From Planctomycetia bacterium (GTDB lineage: Bacteria > Planctomycetota > Planctomycetia > Gemmatales > Gemmataceae), in assembly GCA_005772955.1 (NCBI GenBank), contig SXID01000225.1, forward strand, positions 1 to 36,584: a stretch of DNA of 36,584 nt. The letters are read 5' to 3'. The notes beneath the pieces were generated by a model. It was not told the DNA's origin. It saw only the letters and a list, made by a program, of their open reading frames with translations, and searched no databases. Both the position numbers and the translations under genes were made by a program. Below, piece by piece: positions 8,173 through 15,685 of this stretch (position 1 is its first letter; every line of letters starts with the position of its first letter).

Positions 8173-9354
8173 CTACTTCGGGTTCAACGCGAGTGGTTGC
8201 CAGTGCGGCCACATCGCCCCGGAACCGGCCTTCAGATCGGTGAGCTGCTTCTCGGTGCGATCGGACAGGTTCATCACATAGACGTTGCGGACGCCGTCCC
8301 GCATCGAGCCATAGAGGAGCCGTTTCCCGTCCGGCGATGGTTGTGGGTGGTAGTGCAGCGAGCCGTCGGCCGACTTCGTGAGTTGCATTGGCTTCCCGTC
8401 GAGCGTCGTCTGGAACAGCTCCACGTTCTTGCCGACCTTCGCGGTGAAGTAGACCGACGCGCCGTCAACGGACCACGCGGGTACGTCGCTGCTGCCCCCG
8501 TGGAAGTCGAACACGTCGAGGAATTCGATTACGCCCCGGTATCCGCCGCGGTCGGCGAGTTTCTTCAGTCCGGTGCCGTCCGCCCGGACGATGTGCGGGT
8601 GGCAGTTGTAGTGCTCGCCGCTGACGAACAGCAACCACTTCCCGTCCGGTGACCACTTCGGGGCGAAGTCGAACGGGTTGCCTGTCTTGATGTGCTTCTT
8701 GTTTGCGCCGTCCGCACCGGACACGTAGATCTGGTAGTTCTCGTGGTAGCAGATGGACTTGCCGTCGGGCGAGGCGCTGTAGCCGTAGGTGAACCCGGCG
8801 CCCTTGCCCGATACGTCGCGCTTGTTCCGCCCGTCGAGATCCATGACGAACGGCTTCGACACGCCCTTGATGAGTGGCGTGAAGCCAAGCCCTTTTCCCT
8901 CGGGGAGGAAGAACAGCCCGCCGTTGTAGTGGCTGACGCGATCCGTCGCGGTCACGTTCACCACCTTGCCCGAAGTGAGGTCGAGCAGGCACGAGTCGAG
9001 TTTCCACTTGCCCTCGTCCATGCGGAACCGCTTGTTCTCCTCCTCCCACTTCGCGTTCTCCGGCGACTGCCAGCCCGCGCCGAGGATTGCGGTCTTGCCG
9101 TCGGGCGACCAACCGGCGAACTGCGTCCACGTGTCCGGTTCCTTCGCCAGTTCCTCGGCCACCAGTTGCCGACCGGTGCCATCGGCCTTCACGACCACGG
9201 CCCGCATCGTGCGGACGTTCGCGTGCCGTCCGCCGGGGAGGTTCGTGCGCAGTTCGGTGTACCCGACGAGCGGCACTGGGTCCGCCGCGGGCGCACTCGC
9301 GCAACTCACCAGCGCGAACGCAACACCGAGCCAGCGGAAAGCGATTCGTGTCAC
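8173..9354 (-). CDS. Exported PD40/WD40-like beta-propeller protein
   Basis: 393 aa from a GTG at 9354 with GGAG about 8 bases before it. There is a signal peptide (FRWLGVAFALVSCASAPAA). The body carries repeated propeller blades with the PD40/TolB signature: GWSPDGKTAILGAG, SASPDGKSICYHE, KWSPDGKWLLFVSG, AWSVDGASVYFTA and QPSPDGKRLLYGSM, each with a following xxADGTG or DLDGR turn. Family knowledge points to a protein- or ligand-binding scaffold outside the cytoplasm, with no catalytic site. It is separated by 13 bp from the upstream hydrolase gene and is probably the third gene of the run LRR - hydrolase - propeller. Confidence 0.85.
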   Translation of the reverse strand: MTRIAFRWLGVAFALVSCASAPAADPVPLVGYTELRTNLPGGRHANVRTMRAVVVKADGTGRQLVAEELAKEPDTWTQFAGWSPDGKTAILGAGWQSPENAKWEEENKRFRMDEGKWKLDSCLLDLTSGKVVNVTATDRVSHYNGGLFFLPEGKGLGFTPLIKGVSKPFVMDLDGRNKRDVSGKGAGFTYGYSASPDGKSICYHENYQIYVSGADGANKKHIKTGNPFDFAPKWSPDGKWLLFVSGEHYNCHPHIVRADGTGLKKLADRGGYRGVIEFLDVFDFHGGSSDVPAWSVDGASVYFTAKVGKNVELFQTTLDGKPMQLTKSADGSLHYHPQPSPDGKRLLYGSMRDGVRNVYVMNLSDRTEKQLTDLKAGSGAMWPHWQPLALNPK

Positions 9355-9367
9355 GACAGGATCTCCT

Positions 9368-10486
9368 TCACCGGGGGTTCTTCGTAACCGGCGTCACCCA
9401 GTTCACCTGCGTGACGAGTTGATTGAGCGACGCGAACGAGATGTGCGCGTTTGTCGCGAACCGCGGCGTGCTGTTCGCGGGGAAGGTCGCGAGGGTCGCG
9501 TCCCCGACCAGGAACACGTTGAAGTCCTTCGACAGGTTCTCGTACCCCGCCGTTGTCTTGCAGAAACACATGTCCGTGGCGTAGCCGGTCAGCAGAACGT
9601 GCCGCACGCCGTTCTTCTTCAGGAAGTCGCGGAGCGGGGCGTATCCCTCCGCGTCGTAGATCACCACATCGTTCGGATCGACAGTGACCGAGGTACTCAC
9701 CGGGATCGGCAACTTCCAGAATCCGTCGCCGTTGTAGCGCGGCCCGGCGTCGAGTCCGGGGAACTGCCGGAAGTAGTCGGCCACGGGCCGCCCGGCGCTC
9801 AGCGTGAGTTTCGTCGGCAGTGGTTCGCCCTTGTAGTTGGAGGCCGCGAGTGTCTTCCGCAGTTCCTTCTCGCCCGCCGCGCGTTCTTCCGCGGATGGCG
9901 TCTTCGCGAACGACCGGTACACCTTTGTGCGAACCGGATCGGCCGGACCGGGCAGGCTGTACATCACGAACGCGGCCTTTGGGCGCAACCGCTTCAGGAA
10001 CGGGTCGATCACCTCTTTCGTGTGTCGTGCGGCGAGCGAGTTCTTCTCCGGTGTGCAGAAGTCTGCCACGCCGTTCGGCTCCGGCGTCTTCCAGCCCCAC
10101 TCGTCGTCGATGGCCCACGGGTGAACCATGATGACGGCGGTGTCCTTCGCCCGCAGTCGGTTCGGCATTTCGATGATGCCGCGTGCGTTGTACGACCAGC
10201 GCCACGCGCGCACGTCGAAATCGCCGTCAAGGTCGTCCACGAGCCGCGCCGACTCGAACCGTTGTAATTCGACCACCGGTTCGACGAACTTCGGGAAGTC
10301 CGCAAGCAATGGCTTCGCGCCTTTGATCGGCGTGAGAGTGTTGTCGTAGACGCGCGGATCGGGCGCCTTCGGGGGCGTGTCCGGCGCCGACACGGGCGCG
10401 CCCGCTACGGGTTCCGCGGGCACTCGCGTGAGCACGAACACGGTCCCGGCACCGAGGACGAAACCCAGGACGAGCGAGCGATTCAT
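9368..10486 (-). CDS. Membrane-anchored isochorismatase-fold cysteine hydrolase
   Basis: 372 aa from the ATG at 10486. Residues 3-20 (RSLVLGFVLGAGTVFVLT) form a signal anchor, followed by a Pro/Ala-rich linker. The hydrolase domain starts near TAVIMVHPWAIDDEWGW (116-132), the usual position of the catalytic Asp strand. It ends with VRHVLLTGYATDMCFCKTTA (294-313), which carries the nucleophile-position Cys (C307 or C309) typical of isochorismatase-like amidohydrolases. A middle insertion of about 90 residues is longer than in compact family members. Family knowledge predicts hydrolysis of a small amide or vinyl ether; the exported location is unusual for the fold. A longer open frame extending antisense-wise to 11863 overlaps the LRR gene and is not taken as coding. 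Confidence 0.8.
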   Translation of the reverse strand: MNRSLVLGFVLGAGTVFVLTRVPAEPVAGAPVSAPDTPPKAPDPRVYDNTLTPIKGAKPLLADFPKFVEPVVELQRFESARLVDDLDGDFDVRAWRWSYNARGIIEMPNRLRAKDTAVIMVHPWAIDDEWGWKTPEPNGVADFCTPEKNSLAARHTKEVIDPFLKRLRPKAAFVMYSLPGPADPVRTKVYRSFAKTPSAEERAAGEKELRKTLAASNYKGEPLPTKLTLSAGRPVADYFRQFPGLDAGPRYNGDGFWKLPIPVSTSVTVDPNDVVIYDAEGYAPLRDFLKKNGVRHVLLTGYATDMCFCKTTAGYENLSKDFNVFLVGDATLATFPANSTPRFATNAHISFASLNQLVTQVNWVTPVTKNPR

Positions 10487-10509
10487 GGCGGATGCCTCTG
10501 TGATTCTGG

Positions 10510-11706
10510 TCACTTCGCGATCCGGCACTTCGGGAGCGCCGCCGCGAGTTCCTTCAGTGCCGCGTCGGTCACCTTCGTGCCGGTCAGCGTGAGCGCGAGC
10601 AGCCCCTTCAGGTTGGCGAGTTCCTTCAAACCGGTGTCCGTAACGCCGCAGTACGACAGGTCGAGGCTCGTGAGCTTCGTGAGCGTGGTGAGTTCTTTCA
10701 GGCCCGCGTCCGTGATGCCGGTGCCGTTGAAGAGTTGAAACAGCGCGAGGTTGGTGAACGCGGCCGCTTCCTTCAGCCCCGCGTCGGTGAACTTCGGGCA
10801 GTTCAGGTAGAGTTGCTTCAGACCCTTTGCGTTGGCGAGTTCCTTCAGACCCGTGCCAGTAATCTGTTTGCTCGCGATCCCGAACTGGGTCAGGTTCGTC
10901 AAGCCCGCGAGTTCCTTCAGTCCCGCGTCGGTCGTCCCGGCTTCGGTGTCGAGGCTCAGGACCGTGAGTTTCTTGAGAGTGCCGAGTTCCTTCAGCCCCG
11001 CGTCGGTCAGTTTCGTGGCGCGGATGAGCGTGAGTGACGTGAGCTTCGTCAAACTGGCGAGTTCCTTCAACCCCGCGTCGGTCAATCCCGGCCCGGCGGC
11101 GAGGCTGAGCGTCGTCAGGTCGCGCAGCCCGGCCAGCGCCTTCGCGCCCGCGTCGGTCACCTCGAACTTCGTGCCGGCCAGCGTGACACCGGTCAGTTTG
11201 GGGATCGTCGCGACCGCGCGCAGTTCCTCGTCCGTGAGCTTGCCGCCAGCCAAACTCAGTTGGTTCAGGTTCTTGTGAACCGCGAACTCTTTCAGCCCGG
11301 TCGCGGTCACAGCGGTCGCGTTGCCGAGTACGAGTTGCTTCAGGTTCGCGAGTGTCGCGAGTTCCTTCAGACCGGCGTCGGTCACACCCCTCGCGTCGAA
11401 CAGAACGAGTTGCACCAGCGTCTTCCGCTCCGCGATCTCCTTCGCGTTCGCGTCGGTGAACGGGCCGGACGCGGAGATCGCGAGCAGCGTCTTGAAGTTC
11501 GCGAGCGCGTTCAGTTCGGCGTTCCCGGTCTTCAGCGGGAGGATGACCCCCACGACCGGTTTGCCCGGTCGCGCGGGGTCGCGCACCGCCTTGCCACCGG
11601 CCGATTCGATGAGCTTCGCGGCATCGTCTTCGGCCTTGTCCGCGCGTGCGATGGACCCAAACGCGACCAGCGCGGCAACGAGAAACAGACGAACGACGTG
11701 TGACAT
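10510..11706 (-). CDS. Exported leucine-rich-repeat protein
   Basis: 398 aa with signal peptide MSHVVRLFLVAALVAFGSIARA. From about residue 80 to the end it consists of about a dozen repeats of roughly 24 residues with the consensus TDAGLKELA-LTKLTSL-L, i.e. the cysteine-containing/GALA-like LRR type without the cysteines. The repeats fold as a solenoid and usually bind proteins; no enzyme domain is fused. The regular codon usage of the repeats also leaves long open frames on the other strand, which I regard as shadows. It is the first gene of a three-gene run: 23 bp to the hydrolase, then 13 bp to the propeller gene. No good ribosome-binding site is seen before the ATG. Confidence 0.85.
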   Translation of the reverse strand: MSHVVRLFLVAALVAFGSIARADKAEDDAAKLIESAGGKAVRDPARPGKPVVGVILPLKTGNAELNALANFKTLLAISASGPFTDANAKEIAERKTLVQLVLFDARGVTDAGLKELATLANLKQLVLGNATAVTATGLKEFAVHKNLNQLSLAGGKLTDEELRAVATIPKLTGVTLAGTKFEVTDAGAKALAGLRDLTTLSLAAGPGLTDAGLKELASLTKLTSLTLIRATKLTDAGLKELGTLKKLTVLSLDTEAGTTDAGLKELAGLTNLTQFGIASKQITGTGLKELANAKGLKQLYLNCPKFTDAGLKEAAAFTNLALFQLFNGTGITDAGLKELTTLTKLTSLDLSYCGVTDTGLKELANLKGLLALTLTGTKVTDAALKELAAALPKCRIAK

Positions 11707-11937
11707 GGTCGTGGCCCAGAGGGGAAGTGGGGTGGGCCGTATTGTACGGAGGCGATTTGGAATGCGCAGAACCTCTCTTCCCCTCCCCTAAGAAGGGAGG
11801 GGGAGCCAGAAGCCGCTTGAGGCTTCGCGAGTGGTTCTTCGCGCGCGTCCCGCGAAGCCGCAAAGCCAGCGAGTGGTTGTCTTGCTCCCCCTCATTCTTA
11901 GCATTGGTATCTACACAAGTGATTTCGGAGTTATGCC
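11707..11937. other. Spacer with palindromic element upstream of the LRR gene
   Basis: No gene is recognised. Inverted arms 11788-11806 and 11884-11901 (ctaagaa...gggggagc and its near complement) bracket about 77 bp. A smaller hairpin, cccctccc/gggagggg at 11780-11802, overlaps the left arm. The G/C-tract composition resembles the palindrome inside the PP2C gene at 33741-33760. The promoter of the LRR gene should lie here but I cannot point to it. Confidence 0.55.
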
Positions 11938-12186
11938 TTACGCGTTGAGGATTGACACATTGTCCCAGGTTTGGAAGTTGTGGGTCCTGAGTGTCGCCAG
12001 ATTCTCTCGGTGCTTGGTCGGTAGGTCGGCCAGACAGCCGTCGATGGTACCCTGGAACCTTTTGAAGTCTTGATGGTGGCGGCTGTTGAGCACTTCCTTC
12101 TTCACGAACTTCCGCAGACGCTCGATCAGGTTCCGGTTCGGTGAGTACGAGGGCAGGAACAGCAACTCGATCCCCAGTACCTTATC
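11938..12186 (-). pseudogene. IS630-family transposase relic (C-terminal part)
   Basis: About 80 codons remain. They read LGIELLFLPSYSPNRNLIER, then KFVKKEVLNSRHHQDF and HRENLATLRTHNFQTWDN. The P-YSP-NLIER block is the last conserved block of the IS630/Tc1-like DDE transposase with the third acidic residue (the E of IER). A stop codon lies immediately upstream in frame (12187-12189) and the rest of the enzyme is absent, so this is a truncated remnant and cannot be active. Terminal inverted repeats were not identified. It is the only insertion-sequence material recognised in the window. Confidence 0.8.
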
Positions 12187-12567
12187 TCACCATCTTTCTC
12201 ATTTATCCGCGGGTTGTCCTCCCGAGTCTGGACACCTCCCCCGCGCGATCGGTGTTACCGTCACCGGGTATCGGCGACGGCGATGAGCGAGCCGGGCTAC
12301 CCAGCGGTCGAAGTTCCCCAGGTCGGGCCGAATTCGGCGCAACTCGCGTTGTGACTGACCTTCTCTTAAAGGGTGGCGAACGGTATCACATAAAAATCCA
12401 CCCGCTTTGCATCGAATCTGTGGCCTGGGCACTCGAACATTACATCAGGGAGTTAAGGCCGAACCTTCTGCCACAATTCCGCGTCCGTACGACGTGCAAC
12501 CGTCGCGGGCGCTCCTAGAATGGTGACAGAGGGGCGACCGCCACGCCCACACAACGGGAGCCATCAA
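12187..12567. other. Spacer upstream of the DUF2203 gene
   Basis: No intact gene is seen. The minus strand around 12260-12400 encodes a short stretch (REGQSQRELRR) reminiscent of a transposase helix-turn-helix, which could be the other end of the decayed IS630 copy, but this is weak. The part around 12380-12420 is more AT-rich than its surroundings. The ribosome-binding site GGGAG of the next gene lies at 12556-12560. Confidence 0.4.
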
Positions 12568-13059
12568 ATGAGCAACACGCCCAACCGCGCGAGCAACTCG
12601 GCGGGAAAGCCTCGCAAGAAAGAGGTCTCGCTTGACCTCACGACCGCGCGTCAGATGCTTCCGCTGGTGCGGAGCATCGTGACGGACGTCCTGAATGCCC
12701 GCCGGGCGATCAACTGCCTCGCGCCCGAACAAGATCGCCTCGACCGGCAGCGTCGGGAACTCGTCTGGCAGGAGCGCCAGCGGCGCTACCAGGTGATCGA
12801 CGAGATCGCAGCGGCTGAAAAAGCCTGGACCACGGCCGTCTCCGAACTGAACGGTCTGGGTGTCACGCTCGTGGACGACGAGTCCGGGGAGGTGGACTTT
12901 CCGACGAAGGTGAACGGTCGCACGGCCGCGTTCTCGTGGCTCTTGGGTGAAGACGCACTCCACCACTGGCACTACTCCGACGAGGAGTCCCGTCGCCCGA
13001 TCCCGGCCGACTGGGACAAGGCCGCGACCCGCTACCGTGGCGGTCAACCTTCAAATTAG
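12568..13059 (+). CDS. DUF2203 family protein
   Basis: 163 aa from the ATG at 12568, preceded by GGGAG; an upstream in-frame start at 12520 would add 16 residues without support. The N-terminus is polar. The core follows DUF2203: SLDLTTARQMLPLVRSIV, a charged helical stretch of about 60 residues that probably forms a coiled coil (PEQDRLDRQRRELVWQERQ), then NGLGVTLVDDESGEVDFP and the closing FSWLLGEDALHHWHY. The family is widespread in bacteria and of unknown biochemical function; it has no known catalytic residues. Its stop codon is followed almost at once by the palindrome at 13061-13144, which may end the transcript. Confidence 0.85.
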   Translation: MSNTPNRASNSAGKPRKKEVSLDLTTARQMLPLVRSIVTDVLNARRAINCLAPEQDRLDRQRRELVWQERQRRYQVIDEIAAAEKAWTTAVSELNGLGVTLVDDESGEVDFPTKVNGRTAAFSWLLGEDALHHWHYSDEESRRPIPADWDKAATRYRGGQPSN

Positions 13060-13060
13060 T

Positions 13061-13144
13061 CTCAGGTCCGCAAGTCCCAAGTCCCAAGTCGAAGACCTCA
13101 CCGGTGAGGTCGTCGACTTGGGACTTGGGACTTGCGGACCTGAG
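13061..13144. repeat. Long palindrome abutting the DUF2203 stop
   Basis: Arms 13061-13091 and 13114-13144 are perfect 31-nt inverted copies built from repeated aagtccc units. After a 2-nt mismatch the centre continues as an 18-nt perfect palindrome (13094-13111, gacctcaccggtgaggtc). The whole 84 bp is therefore almost one continuous hairpin. It begins 1 bp after the stop codon at 13059. It belongs to a different family from A and B. Confidence 0.85.
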
Positions 13145-13261
13145 GCTTTCCATGTAGCGATTACTCTGTCCGCACATCTTCGCCAGTTTCATGCAGGGCC
13201 GGTTGTTCTTCCCACGTCCACCGCGAAGAACAGGCATTTTGTATTTTTTACCTTCAGTCGT

Positions 13262-13290
13262 TTGCGTGCGACGCGCCCGTGCTCTATTAA
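13262..13290 (+). promoter_or_regulatory. Possible sigma-70-like promoter in the 13.1-13.6 kb spacer
   Basis: TTGCGT (13262-13267) and TATTAA (13285-13290) are 17 bp apart. Both hexamers match the bacterial consensus only in part. The support is mainly positional: a stem-loop starts at the predicted transcript start and a strong terminator lies 170-200 bp further on. Confidence 0.25.
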
Positions 13291-13295
13291 GTTGT

Positions 13296-13500
13296 TGTCC
13301 CCGAAATGCTGCCCACAACGGCAGAGCATCGGGGACAGCCGACACGCAGTTTTTGTGCGCATCGGTGGTTTGTAACTGTGGGCTTTTACCGTTCCGAGGG
13401 GGGAACGGTTTAGGCTGCCAGGCTGCCTAAGGGATGGACGGGACCCGTAAGTGTGCTTGGTACGCGGGGCGAGCTTCGGCTCGCCCCGCGTTATTTTCGT
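13296..13500 (+). ncRNA. Candidate structured RNA (unassigned)
   Basis: This segment has no open frame that looks like a gene, but it holds a chain of hairpins. They are tgtccccga.../...tcggggaca (13296-13337, enclosing ctgcc/ggcag), accgttcc/ggaacggt (13388-13409), taggc/gccta just after it, acggg/cccgt, and the terminator at 13463-13500. It does not match the landmark sequences of tmRNA, RNase P RNA or SRP RNA that I know. It could instead be an eroded repeat cluster. The call rests on the ordered hairpins between a weak promoter and a strong terminator. Confidence 0.25.
13463..13500 (+). terminator. Strong intrinsic terminator with TTCG loop
   Basis: The arms acgcggggcgagc (13463-13475) and gctcgccccgcgt (13480-13492) form a 13-bp GC-rich stem closed by the tetraloop ttcg and followed by tattttcg. 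It is about 400 bp after the DUF2203 stop and well before the SecA-like gene, so no known gene directly needs it. Confidence 0.7.
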
Positions 13501-13504
13501 ATCC

Positions 13505-13593
13505 AGGCGAGCGGGGGGGCTTACGTCCCTTGATGCTGGTACAGCGCCATTCGCTGTGCAAAGCATCAGGGGGCTTACGACCCCCGCTCGCCT
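13505..13593. repeat. Compound inverted/direct repeat upstream of the SecA-like gene
   Basis: The outer arms aggcgagcggggg (from 13505) and cccccgctcgcct (13581-13593) are inverted. The inner arms cttgatgct (13529-13537) and agcatcagg (13562-13570) are also inverted apart from one end base, and a small hairpin acagcg...cgctgt lies in the middle. The 10-mer ggggcttacg occurs directly at 13516 and at 13570. It ends about 30 bp before the ribosome-binding site of the next gene. Confidence 0.7.
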
Positions 13594-13622
13594 TTGGGTA
13601 AGATGGTGGAGCGAGGAACCGC

Positions 13623-13630
13623 AAGGAGGT
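13623..13630 (+). promoter_or_regulatory. Perfect Shine-Dalgarno of the SecA-like gene
   Basis: AAGGAGGT is fully complementary to the usual 16S rRNA 3' end and lies 4 bases before the ATG at 13635. It is one of the best ribosome-binding sites in the window and suggests efficient translation. Confidence 0.75.
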
Positions 13631-13634
13631 CAAA

Positions 13635-15635
13635 ATGAGTATCGTTGAAACGCCCGCACACACCGAACCCACGCGCAAGATCGAGAACGTACCCGGTCGG
13701 CTCGGGGGCTGGCCGGTGAACGCGGCCGTGTCGCGAGTCGGACTGCCGTGGAACCGCCGGCTGTCGCGGGCCGCGCTGCTGGTGCCGAAGGTGCGCCACT
13801 TCGAGAACCTCTACCTCGACGTACCCGACCTGAAACTGATCGAACTGAGCATGGCGCTGCGGGGCAAGGCCCGCGGCAAGTGGGATCTCGACAAGCTCTT
13901 ACCCGAGGCGTTCGGGCTCGTGTCTGTCGCAATCCAGCGGACGCTCGGTATCCGCCCCTTTGATGTGCAACTCGCCGCAGGCGCGGTCATGCACTTCGGC
14001 GGCTTGGTCGAACTCGCGACCGGCGAAGGCAAGACCGTCAGCGCGTCGTCGCCGGCGTTCCTCAACGCGCTCTCCGGCAAAGGCGTTCACGTCACCACGG
14101 TTAACGACTATCTCGCGAAGCGAGACGCCGAGTGGATCGGCCCCGTGTACCAGAAACTGGGTATGAGTGTCGGCGTGCTCCAACAGAAGATGGAAGAACC
14201 CGGCCGGATCGCCGCGTACAAGTCCGACATCACTTACGGCACCGCAGCCGAGTTCGGGTTCGACTTCCTCCGCGACCGGCTCAAACTGCGCGGTGGTCAG
14301 GCGACGGCGGCGCCGTTCTGGTCCGCGTGGACCGGTGGCGGGGGCCGCATGGACCCGCGCGTCCAACGCGGCTTGCACTACGCAATCGTCGATGAAGCCG
14401 ACAGCATCTTCGTGGACGAAGCGAAGACGCCGCTCATCATCGCAAACCCGACGCGCCCGGCCGAGCCGGAAGAACAGGTCGTCTTCAAGTGGGCCGACAA
14501 ACTCGCACGCGACATGAAACGCGACGAGCATTTCAACATGAACGCGAAGAAGGACAAGATCGAGTTGACCGACGCGGGTAAGCACCTCGTTCGATATTCC
14601 AACCCGCCGACGGGCGAGTTTGCGAAGGCGATGGACAAGCTCCTTGAAGCCGTCGAACGCGGACTACACGCGCACTACCGCTTCGCACGCGACCAGCACT
14701 ATATGGTGAACGGCGAAAACAAGATCGTCATCATCGACGAAGGCACCGGGCGGCCCATGCCGGACCGGCACTGGCGCGACGGTCTTCACCAGGCAGTCGA
14801 GGCGAAGGAGGAGGTGCAACTCAACATGCCGAGTTCGCACGCGGCACAGGTGACGTTCCAGAACTTTTACCGTCTGTACGAGAAGCTCGCGGGGATGTCC
14901 GGTACGCTTTTGCCGAACTTCTGGGAGATGCGGAAAGTGTACCGGCGGTGGACGAGTCGCGTGCCCACGAACAAGCCGAACCGCCGCAATGTGCTGCCGG
15001 ACTTGGTGTTCCCCACCGAGAACGCAAAGTTCGACGCGGTTGTGCGCAAGACGCAGGAGATGCTCGCGTCCGGGCGCCCAGTGCTGATCGGCACGCGCAC
15101 CGTCGAGGCGTCGAAGAAGATCAGCACGAAGTTGGTCGCCGTCGGCGTGCCGCACCGCGTGCTGAACGCGGAGCAGAACCAGGACGAGGCCGAGGTGGTC
15201 GCGGGGGCCGGTCAGCCGGGCACGGTGACGGTGGCGACGAACATGGCGGGGCGCGGCACCGACATCAAGTTAGGGCCGGGGGTCGCGAACAACGGCGGGC
15301 TTCACGTGATCGGCACCGAGCGTCACGAGGCCGAGCGAATCGACCGCCAGTTGATCGGCCGCGCGGGGCGGCAGGGCGACCCCGGCAGTTCGCAGTTCAT
15401 GCTCTCGCTGGAGGACCAGTTACTCGAAGGGCTGGGCCGCGCGAAGCAGGACGAGTTAGACGCCCTCGGCAAAGCCGGCGGCAGCCGCGACTGGGACGTG
15501 TTCGCACCGCTGTTCCGGTTGGCGCAGCGCCGTGTCGAAGCCCGGCACTACCGGCAGCGACTCGACCTGATGAACTACGACAAGCAACGCCAGGAGATGC
15601 TGCAAGACCTGGGCGCGGATCCGTACGTGGATTAA
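13635..15635 (+). CDS. Short SecA-like translocase ATPase (SecA paralogue)
   Basis: 666 aa, clearly shorter than housekeeping SecA (about 800-950 aa). DEAD motor NBD1: FDVQLAAGAVMH, Walker A ATGEGKT (128-134), VNDYLAKRDAEW (156-167), Walker B VDEADS (252-257). A preprotein-crosslinking region follows (about 265-400). NBD2: LAGMSGTL (418-425), GTRTVEASKKIS (486-497), NMAGRGTDIKLGPG (536-549), GRAGRQGDPGSSQF (575-588). The sequence stops shortly after AQRRVEARHYRQRLDL, at the start of the helical scaffold, so most of the scaffold, wing and zinc tail are missing. About 15 residues are inserted before the VQRG block. All ATPase motifs are intact. Family knowledge suggests a second SecA for special exports, or a motor of changed use; no partner gene is adjacent. 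Confidence 0.85.
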   Translation: MSIVETPAHTEPTRKIENVPGRLGGWPVNAAVSRVGLPWNRRLSRAALLVPKVRHFENLYLDVPDLKLIELSMALRGKARGKWDLDKLLPEAFGLVSVAIQRTLGIRPFDVQLAAGAVMHFGGLVELATGEGKTVSASSPAFLNALSGKGVHVTTVNDYLAKRDAEWIGPVYQKLGMSVGVLQQKMEEPGRIAAYKSDITYGTAAEFGFDFLRDRLKLRGGQATAAPFWSAWTGGGGRMDPRVQRGLHYAIVDEADSIFVDEAKTPLIIANPTRPAEPEEQVVFKWADKLARDMKRDEHFNMNAKKDKIELTDAGKHLVRYSNPPTGEFAKAMDKLLEAVERGLHAHYRFARDQHYMVNGENKIVIIDEGTGRPMPDRHWRDGLHQAVEAKEEVQLNMPSSHAAQVTFQNFYRLYEKLAGMSGTLLPNFWEMRKVYRRWTSRVPTNKPNRRNVLPDLVFPTENAKFDAVVRKTQEMLASGRPVLIGTRTVEASKKISTKLVAVGVPHRVLNAEQNQDEAEVVAGAGQPGTVTVATNMAGRGTDIKLGPGVANNGGLHVIGTERHEAERIDRQLIGRAGRQGDPGSSQFMLSLEDQLLEGLGRAKQDELDALGKAGGSRDWDVFAPLFRLAQRRVEARHYRQRLDLMNYDKQRQEMLQDLGADPYVD

Positions 15636-15685
15636 CGCAACCCGGACCCAGGCGTTGCGCTGGACGAACGCTTCGAGGGTGAAGA

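Noticed and set aside
10735-11278. Open frames on the plus strand through the LRR gene
   Set aside because: They mirror the regular codons of the LRR repeats; no start context or domain.
10510-11706. Regular 72-bp DNA periodicity that could be taken for a tandem repeat or CRISPR
   Set aside because: The units are coding and translate to 24-residue LRRs; there are no spacers of CRISPR type.
10487-11863. Upstream extension of the hydrolase frame through the LRR gene region
   Set aside because: Composition is Arg-rich without domains, and the signal anchor at 10486 marks the true N-terminus.
12199-12432. Minus-strand open frame of 77 codons
   Set aside because: Only a weak helix-turn-helix resemblance; kept as a possible relic, not as a gene.
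13635-15635. Housekeeping SecA
   Set aside because: Too short; it lacks the scaffold, wing and zinc tail of the main SecA.
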